64,000 bases of DNA from Sedimentitalea todarodis (GTDB lineage Bacteria > Pseudomonadota > Alphaproteobacteria > Rhodobacterales > Rhodobacteraceae): the NCBI RefSeq assembly GCF_032595355.1, contig NZ_JASMWN010000017.1, forward strand, positions 1 to 64,000, read 5' to 3'. Both the position numbers and the translations under genes were made by a program. Below the pieces are notes generated by a model. That model had not been told where the DNA came from. It did no database searches and worked only from the letters and a program-made list of their open reading frames with translations. Below are positions 1-8,507 of the stretch, one piece after another; the first letter of the stretch is position 1; each line of letters opens with the position of its first letter.

Positions 1-119
1 CCATAGCAACAAACGGCCCACCAAGACCAACCCCGCGATTTCCCGCCTGAGCGCTTCTCCGACGCCAGGCAACGCCACGCGCTACCCAAACGTCGCTCAT
101 GGCGTCCGAGAAACCTGCA
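1..119 (-). other. Left edge; possible start of another minus-strand gene
   Basis: Downstream of the permease stop on the minus strand, two frames stay open to the window edge. One begins with a GTG at 78 (VALPGVGEALRRE...), the other with an ATG at 100 (MSDVWVARGVAW...). Only one, if either, can be real. The GTG frame has the more protein-like composition, but no family can be recognised from about 26 codons. Upstream DNA is needed to decide. Confidence 0.2.
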
Positions 120-914
120 TCAAACCCGCCAGCGCAAAAGCCGTGCCTCAAGACGTCCAATCGCCCAACTGGTCAGCACGCCGAGTGTGGACAGGATCAC
201 CACACCGGCAAACAATCGCTCCAGATCATAGAGCGATCCGGCCTGCAGGATATACGCGCCGATGCCGTATTCCGCGCCCAGCATCTCTGCGGCGACCAGC
301 AGGATGATCCCGATGGCGATGGAGACGCGCAGACCGGACAGGATACCGGGCAGCGCCCCGGGCAGGACGATCTTGCGCACGATCGACAGCCAACTCAGCC
401 CGAAACTCTGCCCCATCCGCACCAGCGTGCGGTCCACGTTGTCGACCGCGCCGTAGGTTGCCACCACCGTCGGTGTGAACGTGCCAAGCGCAATCAGGGC
501 GTATTTGCTGCCCTCGTCGATGCCGAACCAGATCACAAACAGCGGCAGGAGCGCGATCTTCGGGATCGGGAACAGGGCTGCGACCAGCGGGATCAGCCCC
601 GCCCTGACATAGCTGAATAGCCCGATCAGGACGCCCACGCCGATGCCCATTGAGATGCCGAGCGCCGATCCTACAAGCAAACGGCTGAGCGACGGGGCGA
701 GATGCGTCCACAGCAACCCGGAACGCGCCAGGTCGATCAACGTTGCCGCCACATCGCTGGGGCGGGGCAGGGTCAGCGATGTGATCCACCCTGCGCGGGT
801 GCCCCATTCGACAAACGCCAGCAGCAGCGCGAACACCACCACGCCGGCGCCCCGTTTGGTCACCGGGCGGAAGCCACCGCCGCGAAAGGGAACCGGGCGC
901 GCGGTTTCAGGCAT
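120..914 (-). CDS. ABC transporter permease, SsuC/TauC-type
   Basis: 264-residue inner-membrane permease of the binding-protein-dependent family that imports nitrate, sulfonate, taurine or pyrimidine-type solutes. Hydrophobic segments are spread along the protein, starting with one near residues 20-40. The cytoplasmic EAA-like loop that docks with the ATPase is visible around residues 165-190 (GQSFGLSWLSIVRKIVLPGALPG, key residues G and P). It is the last gene of a three-gene operon and its start overlaps the ATPase gene by 8 bp, which suggests translational coupling. The substrate cannot be read from the sequence; family and role are secure. Confidence 0.9.
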   Translation of the reverse strand: MPETARPVPFRGGGFRPVTKRGAGVVVFALLLAFVEWGTRAGWITSLTLPRPSDVAATLIDLARSGLLWTHLAPSLSRLLVGSALGISMGIGVGVLIGLFSYVRAGLIPLVAALFPIPKIALLPLFVIWFGIDEGSKYALIALGTFTPTVVATYGAVDNVDRTLVRMGQSFGLSWLSIVRKIVLPGALPGILSGLRVSIAIGIILLVAAEMLGAEYGIGAYILQAGSLYDLERLFAGVVILSTLGVLTSWAIGRLEARLLRWRV

Positions 915-1674
915 CCAGCAGCTCCTGATCGGCGGCCACCGCCTCGTCCTTCATCATCTGCCACAATTGGACTTGCAGCGCGTCGAGCCGTGCATCGCCG
1001 GGTGTCCGCTCCGCCAGCGGTACATCGACCTCGATCACCTCGCGCACCTGTCCGGGGCGACGGGACAGCACCGCGATCCGATGACCCAGCCGCACAGCCT
1101 CGGCGAGGTTGTGGGTGACATAGACTCCGGTAAAGGGCTGGCGTTCCCAGAGCGTAACAAGGTCTTCCATCAGCAATTCGCGGGTCTGCGCATCAAGTGC
1201 CGACAGTGGTTCATCCAGCAGCATTACCGCCGGGTTCACGGCCAGTGCCCGCGCAATCGCCACCCGCTGCTTCATGCCGCCGGAGAGCTGCCGGGGCAGC
1301 GCGTCACGAAAATCGCTCAGCTTGGTGCGGGCCAGAACATCGCTGATGATCCTATCCGCCGCTTGACTGCGAATGCCGTGATCTTCGAGCACCAACGAGA
1401 TATTTCCCCCAACCGTTCGCCAGGGCAGCAGGGCGAAATCCTGAAACACATAGGTCAGCGGGTTGAGGCATCCGTCCGGCGGCGTGCCCAACTGGATCAC
1501 CTGACCGGCATCCGGCCGCTCAAGCCCGCCGATCATCCGCAGCAACGTCGACTTGCCACAGCCCGACGGGCCGATCACGCAGAGGATCTCGCCGGCCGGA
1601 ATGCGCAAGGATATGTCCTGCAGCACCGGCACGTCGCCATACCGGTGCGTCAGGTTTTCAACCGTCAGGTCCAC
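907..1674 (-). CDS. ABC transporter ATP-binding protein, SsuB/TauB-type
   Basis: 255-residue cytoplasmic ATPase that powers the importer encoded on either side. Walker A is GPSGCGKST near residues 34-42, the ABC signature LSGGMKQR lies near residues 128-135, and Walker B with its catalytic Glu is VMLLDEPLSALD just after it; the switch His is in VYVTHN. Length and motif order are those of the nitrate/sulfonate/taurine importer ATPases. It starts 5 bp after the substrate-binding gene ends and overlaps the permease gene, so the three are certainly one transcript. Substrate unknown. Confidence 0.93.
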   Translation of the reverse strand: MDLTVENLTHRYGDVPVLQDISLRIPAGEILCVIGPSGCGKSTLLRMIGGLERPDAGQVIQLGTPPDGCLNPLTYVFQDFALLPWRTVGGNISLVLEDHGIRSQAADRIISDVLARTKLSDFRDALPRQLSGGMKQRVAIARALAVNPAVMLLDEPLSALDAQTRELLMEDLVTLWERQPFTGVYVTHNLAEAVRLGHRIAVLSRRPGQVREVIEVDVPLAERTPGDARLDALQVQLWQMMKDEAVAADQELLDA

Positions 1675-1679
1675 GCGGG

Positions 1680-2693
1680 CTACATGATCTCGACATAGGA
1701 TGGATCAACCAGCGTTTCGATGGTGATGCTGTCCTTGATCAACCCTTCGGATTTGAACCACCCCAACTGATCCTCGACGGACCCCATGTTCAGCGCGGCG
1801 TTCTTGTTGATCCGCATTGCCCCATTGCGAATGGAGGGCGCTGCCTTTTCGTAGGGACGATCCGTATAGACATATTTGTGGATCAGCGTGACCATCTCTT
1901 CGGCGGCCTCGTCCCCGGCGGTGTTGTCCACGAGGGCGGCGTTGAAATCGTCGGCCCCACGCGAAAATGCCCGCAGGAACGCCTCGGTGCGCGCGCGTTC
2001 ATTGGCGGCATTGTCCGCCGATGTGAATACGGTCGTGACCTGGTAGTCCGGGATGTAGTCCGCAACACTGCCGATCACCTTGACCGCGTCGCCTCCGGCC
2101 AGTGCCTTGCCGATATGCGGCACGATCGTCCAGGCATCGACCTGCCCGGATTTCATTGCACCGATGATCGCGCCGACCTTTTGCAGCGGTTTGAAGCTGA
2201 CGGTTGCGCCCTCGGCGCCGGCAATCTTGGAACCCATGTAGTGAAAGGACGATCCCGCCTGCGTCACTGCAAAACTCTTGCCATCCAACATCGCAGGGCT
2301 GGTCAGCCCCGCGTCGTAAGCGGCATTGCTGGCCAGGATCAGCTGCCCGTCGATACCGGGCTCTTCGCTCAGCGCGCCGCCGATCACCTTGGTTGCGCCC
2401 TTTTCGGCGAGTGAGACCAGCCCGCCGGAAATTGCCGTCACGGCATAGTCCGCATCACCCGAGGCAATCGCCACGGCCATCGGCTGTGCCGCCTGGAAAA
2501 ACTTGAACTCGACGTCCAGCCCTTCCTCGGCGAAATACCCCCGCTCGAACGCCACAAAGCTGGGAGCGTGGCTGGTAAAGCGCAATGCGCCCACGTTGAT
2601 CTTGGCATTGGCGAAGGCCGGGCCGCCCAGCATCGGTAGCGTCGCGGCTCCGCCGATCAGGCCAAGCGCGCTTCTGCGTGAAAAATCCGTCAT
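1680..2693 (-). CDS. ABC transporter substrate-binding protein (NMT1/THI5-SsuA-like)
   Basis: 337-residue periplasmic solute-binding protein of the THI5/SsuA superfamily, first gene of the importer operon. I chose the ATG at 2693, not the longer open frame to 2777, because it is preceded by AGGGAG and immediately yields a twin-arginine leader (SRRSALGLIGGAATLPMLGGPAFA), so export through Tat is likely. The mature part has the family pattern: an FERGYFAEEGLDVEF segment early on, then GDADYAV and GQVDAW. Members bind taurine, alkanesulfonates, thiamine-precursor pyrimidines or riboflavin-like molecules; nothing here tells which. Confidence 0.88.
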   Translation of the reverse strand: MTDFSRRSALGLIGGAATLPMLGGPAFANAKINVGALRFTSHAPSFVAFERGYFAEEGLDVEFKFFQAAQPMAVAIASGDADYAVTAISGGLVSLAEKGATKVIGGALSEEPGIDGQLILASNAAYDAGLTSPAMLDGKSFAVTQAGSSFHYMGSKIAGAEGATVSFKPLQKVGAIIGAMKSGQVDAWTIVPHIGKALAGGDAVKVIGSVADYIPDYQVTTVFTSADNAANERARTEAFLRAFSRGADDFNAALVDNTAGDEAAEEMVTLIHKYVYTDRPYEKAAPSIRNGAMRINKNAALNMGSVEDQLGWFKSEGLIKDSITIETLVDPSYVEIM

Positions 2694-2811
2694 CTTTGTT
2701 TTCTCCCTGTTGGTCGCGGCCTGTTCCGGCCTGTCGAACACTGCCAATGTTATCGCGCCATGTCGGGCCGAGGGCAATCCGTTGGCGCGATTTCCGGCGA
2801 CAAACCCGCGA

Positions 2812-3990
2812 TCAGTCGCGCGTCAGGGGTTTTTGCATCGCCGCGATTGCTGCTCCGGTCAGCAGCACGCCCGCTGCAACGAGCAGGCTGGTTCCGATGC
2901 TGGCGGTCTGGTCGCCAAGCCAGCCCGCCGCATAGGGTCCGATGGTCTGGGCAACGGCAAAGACCACGGTGAACAGGCTGATTGCCGCGCCCCAACTCTG
3001 CATCGGCAGATTGTGACGAATGAAGTTGGTCACGGCACCTGGCGACATGAAGACCGACGAGCCAAAGACGGTTGCCGATACCAGCAACCCCACCGGCCCC
3101 GGAATCAGCACCGGCAGGGCCGAGCCGATTGCGATACAGGTGAGGATCAGCGCCAGTGGTACGCCCGAGGTAAAGCGCGCAAATACCGGCCGCCAGACAA
3201 AGGGCGAAATGCAAAGGCACAATCCCAGCATCACCCAGACGGTTGCGATCAGCCCCGCACTGGCCTGCTGTTCTGTCATCCAGGCGGACAAGAAGGTCAG
3301 GTAAACAAAATAGCCGAGGCCAAACCCGCCGTATCCGGCAAAGAGCGACAGCATCCTGCGCACCGGCAGGCGGGTCGGGATCTGCGCTGCCTGGTTGGGG
3401 GGGCGCAACTGCCGCGCGGCCCATAGGCCAAGCGGCAGAAAGGCAACGCTCGTCAATCCGATCAGAAGCCATCCGCGCGGCCATGCTGTCGGGCCATAGG
3501 CGTCCAGCAGCAAGGGCAGAACCGCTCCCGACAGCACAATTCCCAGCCCGCCGCCAAAACCGAACAGCAAGGCGATCGCCAGCGCGTTGCGCCGGGTATC
3601 GTTCTGAAACAACTGTGCCGCCAGCGCACCGGAAGACGAGAACGACATCGCGCCGAACAACCCGGCGGCCAGACGCCACACCGTCTGCCACCACATCGCT
3701 TCGTGCAGGCCGGTCGCCAGCAGCGCCACGGCGGTGGTGACCATGCCGAATGCAAACAGGCGCGATGCGCTCAACCGCCCGATCAGCACCATGGTCAGCA
3801 CCGACCCGATGATGTAGCCGAATGCGTTTGCGGTATTCAGCCATCCCGCCTGCGCATAGCTCCAGCCCATCTCGGCCTGCATCGCCGGCAGCATCAGCCC
3901 ATAGGCAAAGCGCGCAAAGCTGTTGGTGACGCACATGCCAAGCGCAAGCCCCAGCAGCACAAGCCACGGACGGGCGGGGCCCTCGCTCAT
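2812..3990 (-). CDS. MFS transporter, YbfB/YjiJ-like
   Basis: 392-residue integral membrane protein with about 12 hydrophobic segments, matching the major facilitator fold. The N-terminus (ALGMCVTNSFARFAYGLMLPAMQ, then GWSYAQAGWLNTANAFGYIIGS) is characteristic of the YbfB/YjiJ group, whose substrates are mostly unknown. It is encoded on the same strand as the ABC importer upstream and the serine hydrolase, but with gaps on both sides, so co-transcription is uncertain. A second long open frame on the same strand in this region is a shadow. Confidence 0.87.
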   Translation of the reverse strand: MSEGPARPWLVLLGLALGMCVTNSFARFAYGLMLPAMQAEMGWSYAQAGWLNTANAFGYIIGSVLTMVLIGRLSASRLFAFGMVTTAVALLATGLHEAMWWQTVWRLAAGLFGAMSFSSSGALAAQLFQNDTRRNALAIALLFGFGGGLGIVLSGAVLPLLLDAYGPTAWPRGWLLIGLTSVAFLPLGLWAARQLRPPNQAAQIPTRLPVRRMLSLFAGYGGFGLGYFVYLTFLSAWMTEQQASAGLIATVWVMLGLCLCISPFVWRPVFARFTSGVPLALILTCIAIGSALPVLIPGPVGLLVSATVFGSSVFMSPGAVTNFIRHNLPMQSWGAAISLFTVVFAVAQTIGPYAAGWLGDQTASIGTSLLVAAGVLLTGAAIAAMQKPLTRD

Positions 3991-4011
3991 CCCGAGCGCG
4001 CCGCGGCAGTG

Positions 4012-5151
4012 TCAGAGTCCGGCATAGACCGCCTGTTCATAGGCCTGGTAGGTTTTCTGAAACCGTGGCTCCAGGAAAGGCAACGACTGCGTCATGATCA
4101 CGGCTGCCAAATCCTTGGACGGATCAATCCAATAGTGAGTGTTGCACACGCCCGCCCAGCTCAGCGCCCCGGCGCTGCGCATGCCGGGGATGTCGGTTTC
4201 ATTGCGCACGAAGGCAAAGCTGTGCGTGGTGCCTGCGGGCATCTCCACATCCGCGCTGACCGTTGGGGCCACGCTGTGCATGCTCTGGAAAGTCAGGCCG
4301 TTCATCTGGTCGGCGATCATCGCATCGAACGCGGCGTCCGACAGGATGCGGGTGCCATCAAGTTTTCCCCGGTTCAGCACCATGCGCAGAATCCGCAGAT
4401 AGTCGGGCGCAGTCGAATAGAGCGCGTGGCCCATGCCATAGAATTCGGGATTTGCCGGTGGTGCGAGGTCAACCGGCCCGAACTGGCCATCTTCGCCGCG
4501 CATGGAGACTGCACTCAGCCGGTCGAGCAGCGCATCAGGCTCGAACGCCGTGTCCTTCATGCCCAGTGGATCAAGGATTTCGTCCTGACAGAACGCATCA
4601 ATCCGACGTCCGTCAACGGCTTCGACCACCTGTCCCAGCCAGTCGATGGATGGCCCATAGCCCCAGCGGGTGCCGGGATCGGTTGTCAGCGGATACATCA
4701 ACGATGTCTTCAATCCGGACAACACCGTCGGATGCCCGGTCATTTCCATGTATTTCGGCACGTCCGGGTTCCAGAATTCGTACTCCATGCCGCTGGTATG
4801 CGTCGCCAGATGCCGCAGGGTGGCCTGGGTTTTCGGAACCCGCAGGATCGGTGTGTCGCCGTCGAACCCTTCCAGCACCCTGAGATCGTTCCAGACGGGC
4901 AAGATATCGGCCACGGGTGTGTCCAAGCCTAACTTGCCGCGATCGATCAGGATCATCGCCGCCAGCGACCCGATCGCCTTGGTCATGGAGAAGATGCGAA
5001 ACGCCGTGTCTTCGGCCGCCTTCAGACCTTCCCGAGCCTCTCCCGCCGCGCCGCTGAAGGTCACGCCGGCGGAATTCGCCGTCATTGCGACGGCAAAGGG
5101 GACGTCCTGTGCAGACGTGGCTTCGTCCAGAACGTTTTGCAGAATGCTCAT
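4012..5151 (-). CDS. Serine hydrolase, class C beta-lactamase/esterase fold
   Basis: 379-residue protein of the beta-lactamase-related serine hydrolase family. The SxxK nucleophile motif is SMTK (FRIFSMTKAIGSLAAM, about residue 55). WGYGPSIDWLG in the middle fits the Tyr-containing second motif (YxN/YxS type). There is no signal peptide, which points to a cytoplasmic esterase, EstB or lactonase-like enzyme more than a cell-wall enzyme or a resistance beta-lactamase. The ATG at 5151 is preferred over one six codons upstream because GAGGAT sits at proper spacing before it. Substrate unknown. Confidence 0.82.
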   Translation of the reverse strand: MSILQNVLDEATSAQDVPFAVAMTANSAGVTFSGAAGEAREGLKAAEDTAFRIFSMTKAIGSLAAMILIDRGKLGLDTPVADILPVWNDLRVLEGFDGDTPILRVPKTQATLRHLATHTSGMEYEFWNPDVPKYMEMTGHPTVLSGLKTSLMYPLTTDPGTRWGYGPSIDWLGQVVEAVDGRRIDAFCQDEILDPLGMKDTAFEPDALLDRLSAVSMRGEDGQFGPVDLAPPANPEFYGMGHALYSTAPDYLRILRMVLNRGKLDGTRILSDAAFDAMIADQMNGLTFQSMHSVAPTVSADVEMPAGTTHSFAFVRNETDIPGMRSAGALSWAGVCNTHYWIDPSKDLAAVIMTQSLPFLEPRFQKTYQAYEQAVYAGL

Positions 5152-5271
5152 GATATCCTCCCAGATCATCTTGCGGCCACGCTAACGTCACACATCGCCA
5201 GATGTCCATCGCCGCCTTGCATTTGCGGGGCGGGGCGGCTAGCAGGGCGGGAGCATAAACCGGGGGCCGCA

Positions 5272-6345
5272 ATGGATGATCTGAAAGCCAAGTATCTGGG
5301 TCAAATCGCAGACGCGCCTGACGAATCCGCGCTTGAAACCATCCGCGTTGCTGCCGTCGGCAAAAAGGGCGAAGTGGCGCTGAAGATGCGCGAATTGGGC
5401 AAGATGACGCCGGAAGAGCGCCAGAGTGCCGGCCCTGCGCTCAATGCGCTCAAGGACGAGATCAACTCGGCGATTGCCGCCAAGAAAGCCGGACTTGCCG
5501 ATGCCGCGCTGGATGACCGTCTGCGCACGGAATGGCTCGACGTGACGCTGCCGTCGCGTCCACGTCGTCAGGGCACCATCCATCCGATCAGCCAGGTGAC
5601 CGAAGAGCTGACCGCGATCTTTGCAGAGATGGGATTTTCTGTCGCCGAAGGACCGCGTATCGATACCGACTGGTATAATTTCGACGCGCTGAACATTCCG
5701 GGCCATCACCCCGCGCGGGCAGAGATGGACACGTTCTACATGCACCGCGAAGAGGGCGACAATCGCCCGCCGCATGTGTTGCGCACCCATACCAGCCCGG
5801 TGCAGATCCGTACGATGGAAAAGCGCGGCGCGCCGCTGCGTATCATCTGCCCCGGCGGTGTCTATCGTGCCGACTACGACCAGACGCACACGCCGATGTT
5901 CCACCAGGTCGAGGGCCTCGCCATCGACAAGGACATCAGCATGGCAAATCTGAAATGGGTGCTGGAAGAGTTCTTTTCGGCCTTTTTCGAAATCGACGGT
6001 ATCAAGACCCGCTTTCGCGCTTCGCATTTCCCGTTTACCGAACCCTCGGCCGAGGTCGACATCCAATGTTCCTGGGTCGACGGACAGTTGCGTATCGGTG
6101 AAGGCGATGACTGGATGGAAGTGCTTGGCAGCGGCATGGTGCATCCGCACGTCCTGCGCTCGGGCGGGGTCGATCCGGATGTCTGGCAGGGGTTTGCCTT
6201 TGGAATGGGGATCGATCGCATCGCCATGCTGAAATACGGCATCCCTGATCTGCGCGCGTTTTTTGATTCCGATCTGCGCTGGTTGCGTCACTACGGATTC
6301 GCGTCGCTGGATACCCCGACGCTGCATGGCGGTCTCAGCCGCTGA
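5272..6345 (+). CDS. pheS: Phenylalanine-tRNA ligase alpha subunit
   Basis: 357-residue alpha subunit of the cytoplasmic class II phenylalanyl-tRNA synthetase, which charges tRNA-Phe as an alpha2-beta2 tetramer with PheT. An N-terminal coiled-coil tRNA-binding region (residues 1-90) precedes the catalytic core. Recognisable landmarks are TDWYNFDALNIPGHHPAR, the RTHTSPVQIRTM motif-2 region and the C-terminal motif 3, GFAFGMGIDRIAMLKYGI. The start at 5272 gives the normal N-terminus; the open frame extends upstream without family similarity. Unusually, pheT does not follow; a cytochrome c gene does. Confidence 0.97.
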   Translation: MDDLKAKYLGQIADAPDESALETIRVAAVGKKGEVALKMRELGKMTPEERQSAGPALNALKDEINSAIAAKKAGLADAALDDRLRTEWLDVTLPSRPRRQGTIHPISQVTEELTAIFAEMGFSVAEGPRIDTDWYNFDALNIPGHHPARAEMDTFYMHREEGDNRPPHVLRTHTSPVQIRTMEKRGAPLRIICPGGVYRADYDQTHTPMFHQVEGLAIDKDISMANLKWVLEEFFSAFFEIDGIKTRFRASHFPFTEPSAEVDIQCSWVDGQLRIGEGDDWMEVLGSGMVHPHVLRSGGVDPDVWQGFAFGMGIDRIAMLKYGIPDLRAFFDSDLRWLRHYGFASLDTPTLHGGLSR

Positions 6346-6534
6346 GCAATTTCCGGAGCGCTTGTCCCACCTTGATGTTGATTCGTTTCGACGACGCCGG
6401 CACCGGTCGGTGGGGTCGCGTTTGGAAGTTTGCGCAATTGATGCAGACTTTGGTCGGAGGGACGGAAACGCCACATTGGAAATCCCCGAACAACTGCGCT
6501 AGATACGGTCAAAGAAAGAACAGGAGAGCTTCAT

Positions 6535-6915
6535 ATGATCAGACCAATACTCAGCACGGCTGCGATGCTTATGGCCTTGACGGTGCCGGCCTTTGCCGAA
6601 GGCGACGCCGACAAGGGCGAGAAAGTGTTCAAGAAATGCAAAGCATGCCACGCTGTCGGCGAAGATGCCAAGAACAAGGTTGGCCCGGTGCTGAACGGTA
6701 TCGTCGGTTCACCCGCAGGTGCGAACCCTGACTTCAAGTATTCCGACGCGATGACGGAGATGGCGGCCGAGGGTCTGGTCTGGGACGAAGAATCACTCAC
6801 GGCGTTTCTGACCAAGCCGAAGGATTTCATGAAAGGCACCAAGATGTCTTTTGCCGGGTTGCGCAAAGAGGCGGATACCGAAAACGTCATCGCCTACCTG
6901 AGCACCTTCAACTGA
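6535..6915 (+). CDS. Soluble c-type cytochrome (c2/c550 class)
   Basis: 126-residue periplasmic electron carrier. A Sec signal peptide (MIRPILSTAAMLMALTVPAFA, cleavage after AFA) is followed by a class I cytochrome c fold: heme attachment CKACH at about residues 38-42 and a distal Met ligand in KMSFAG near residue 103. The mature length of about 105 residues fits cytochrome c2/c550, which shuttles electrons between the bc1 complex and oxidases. GGAGAG precedes the ATG. It lies 189 bp after pheS and is followed by a strong terminator, so it is likely its own transcript. Confidence 0.93.
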   Translation: MIRPILSTAAMLMALTVPAFAEGDADKGEKVFKKCKACHAVGEDAKNKVGPVLNGIVGSPAGANPDFKYSDAMTEMAAEGLVWDEESLTAFLTKPKDFMKGTKMSFAGLRKEADTENVIAYLSTFN

Positions 6916-6997
6916 TTTTGCTCTGACACAGCCCTCTTCGTTTTTCATCCGGATCATCCGCGAAGGAAAACGAAAGGACTATGCACTGAATTGGAAG

Positions 6998-7029
6998 CGC
7001 CCTGTCATGAAGATGGCAGGGGCTTTTTT
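6998..7029 (+). terminator. Rho-independent terminator after cytochrome c
   Basis: A 9-bp stem (7000-7008 pairing with 7013-7021, one T-G wobble) with a GAAG tetraloop is followed by GC and six T residues. It lies 84 bp after the cytochrome stop codon and has its T-run on the plus strand. Confidence 0.82.
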
Positions 7030-7104
7030 GGGAGAGCACGTCTAGGCAGGGCTATCCCAAGGCTTTGAAAAGAGACGTGATCCTTGCCGTCATGGGGCAG
7101 ATAC

Positions 7105-7860
7105 TCATGCCCCGGTCAATTGTCTTGCCGCGTTGTGCAGGGCAGATGCGATCATCGCGGGGATGCGGGAATGCGTGCCAATGGGGGGCAGGCGCAAGCC
7201 GCTGAACCCGGCCTTGTCCAGCGCTTCGGGGATGTCTTCGATGACATGGCCGCCTTCGGCAGCGAAGAACGGCAGGCAGATTGCCTGGGACGTACCAAGC
7301 TGCGCCGCATCCTTCAGAAATGGGGGTTCCTCGATATATCCGGCCCGGATGTCGGCAAATTGCATTCGCGCTGCCAGCGCTTGTGCAAATCGTTCGGTGT
7401 CGCGCGCAGAGTTCCGGCTCTTGCCCGAGCCGTGTGAGGCGACGATCAGACTGGTGTCTTTGGCAAGCCAGCCCTGTTGCGCCAGTTCCGCATCCAGATA
7501 TCTGATCGCAACATCGCGCAACGCGGGATCGGTGCCCAATGGCGGCAGAATTTGCGCATTGGCACGCCCCAACCGCTTTGGCAATGTCGTGCGGGTGAAC
7601 CAGCCATCGGTCATGAACAAGGGATAAACCAGGGCATCCGCGCCCGCCTGTCCTGCCGCCGTCTCCAGCGCACCGGGTTTGGCGAGTGTCGCGCTGGCAA
7701 TGGTCCAGCCGGGCATCAGTGCCGCGATCCGCGCCGCCAGCCCGGCAAGGATGGTCTCGGCCGGATCCGGATCCGACGGCTGACCATGGCTGACGATGAT
7801 CGCGCCGGGTGACGCGTGATTGCCGCCTATGACGGCCTCTGATGTCTTGACGCGCGTCAT
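7105..7860 (-). CDS. CbiX/SirB-like sirohydrochlorin chelatase family protein
   Basis: 251-residue member of the CbiX/SirB class II chelatase family, which inserts Co2+ or Fe2+ into sirohydrochlorin. Two half-repeats are visible, each with an SHG motif (IIVSHGQPSDP near residue 23, LIVASHGSGKSRN near residue 140), as in the long two-domain CbiX form; the His residues are the expected metal-binding/catalytic positions. A late His pair, AEGGHVIED, also fits. The start codon overlaps the upstream DUF4202 stop as ATGA, so the two are translationally coupled. Whether the product is siroheme or cobalamin is not decidable here. Confidence 0.8.
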   Translation of the reverse strand: MTRVKTSEAVIGGNHASPGAIIVSHGQPSDPDPAETILAGLAARIAALMPGWTIASATLAKPGALETAAGQAGADALVYPLFMTDGWFTRTTLPKRLGRANAQILPPLGTDPALRDVAIRYLDAELAQQGWLAKDTSLIVASHGSGKSRNSARDTERFAQALAARMQFADIRAGYIEEPPFLKDAAQLGTSQAICLPFFAAEGGHVIEDIPEALDKAGFSGLRLPPIGTHSRIPAMIASALHNAARQLTGA

Positions 7861-8417
7861 GGTTTGAAGGCGGCGGCGAGGTCGTCGGGCAGGTCAAATT
7901 CGAGCAAAACGCGTTCCCGACCTTGTTGCGACATCTTACGTGCGGTCTTGGTGACGATGCGCTGCATCTTTTCGGGATCCTGGGTCTCAGAGAACGGCGC
8001 AAAGTACCATTTCAGGAACACGAAACAGATGACATCCTCTAGCATTTGGACATCTTCGTTGCGCTTGATGCCTTCTTTGCGGATCATGCGACCGGCCGCA
8101 TCGGCATCATCCTCAGAATAGCCCGACTGGCGCATGATCTCGCCCACGCGTTCGGCATGATGGCGTGCCAGGTCGCGACGCCAGGTCAGATATCCTTCAC
8201 GCCCATGCGGGTAGTCCGCGCGTTTCAGCGTCCAGCGCTCGATATGCTGTCCGCGTGCCGCGATCTGAAGCGTCTCCGACGCATCCGGAAACAACCGCAT
8301 CAGTTCTTCGGTCATGCGCTGGCCATACAGTTGCGCGGCAGGCGCCCCTTCGCTGGTGTCCGGGTCGTCTGCATTGGCGGCATCAATGGCGGCAAGGGCG
8401 GCAGCAAGATCGGTCAT
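7857..8417 (-). CDS. DUF4202 family protein
   Basis: 186-residue soluble protein that I recognise as DUF4202, a family without a known activity. It has a His/Glu-rich helical body (RGQHIERW, GREGYLTWRRDLARHHAERV, EDVICFVFLKWYFAPF) reminiscent of HD-like all-alpha metal proteins, but that comparison is my inference. The ATG at 8417, with GGAAGAG just upstream, is chosen over an in-frame ATG 20 codons earlier. It overlaps the CbiX-like gene by 4 bp, hinting at a tetrapyrrole or sulfite-reduction context. Confidence 0.75.
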   Translation of the reverse strand: MTDLAAALAAIDAANADDPDTSEGAPAAQLYGQRMTEELMRLFPDASETLQIAARGQHIERWTLKRADYPHGREGYLTWRRDLARHHAERVGEIMRQSGYSEDDADAAGRMIRKEGIKRNEDVQMLEDVICFVFLKWYFAPFSETQDPEKMQRIVTKTARKMSQQGRERVLLEFDLPDDLAAAFKP

Positions 8418-8507
8418 TGGCTCTTCCGTGGGATTGTGGATCGCTGACCGCAAGGGTGCAGCGCATCGCGCGGGCATTCAAGAGGCGTTCGGGTTCAAGG
8501 CGACGCG

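Noticed and set aside
2750..3967. 405-codon frame overlapping the MFS gene on the same strand
   Set aside because: Ala/Arg/Gly-rich with no membrane helices; the alternative frame gives a complete 12-helix transporter.
5239..6474. 411-codon open frame antisense to pheS
   Set aside because: Shadow frame; pheS motifs on the plus strand are complete.
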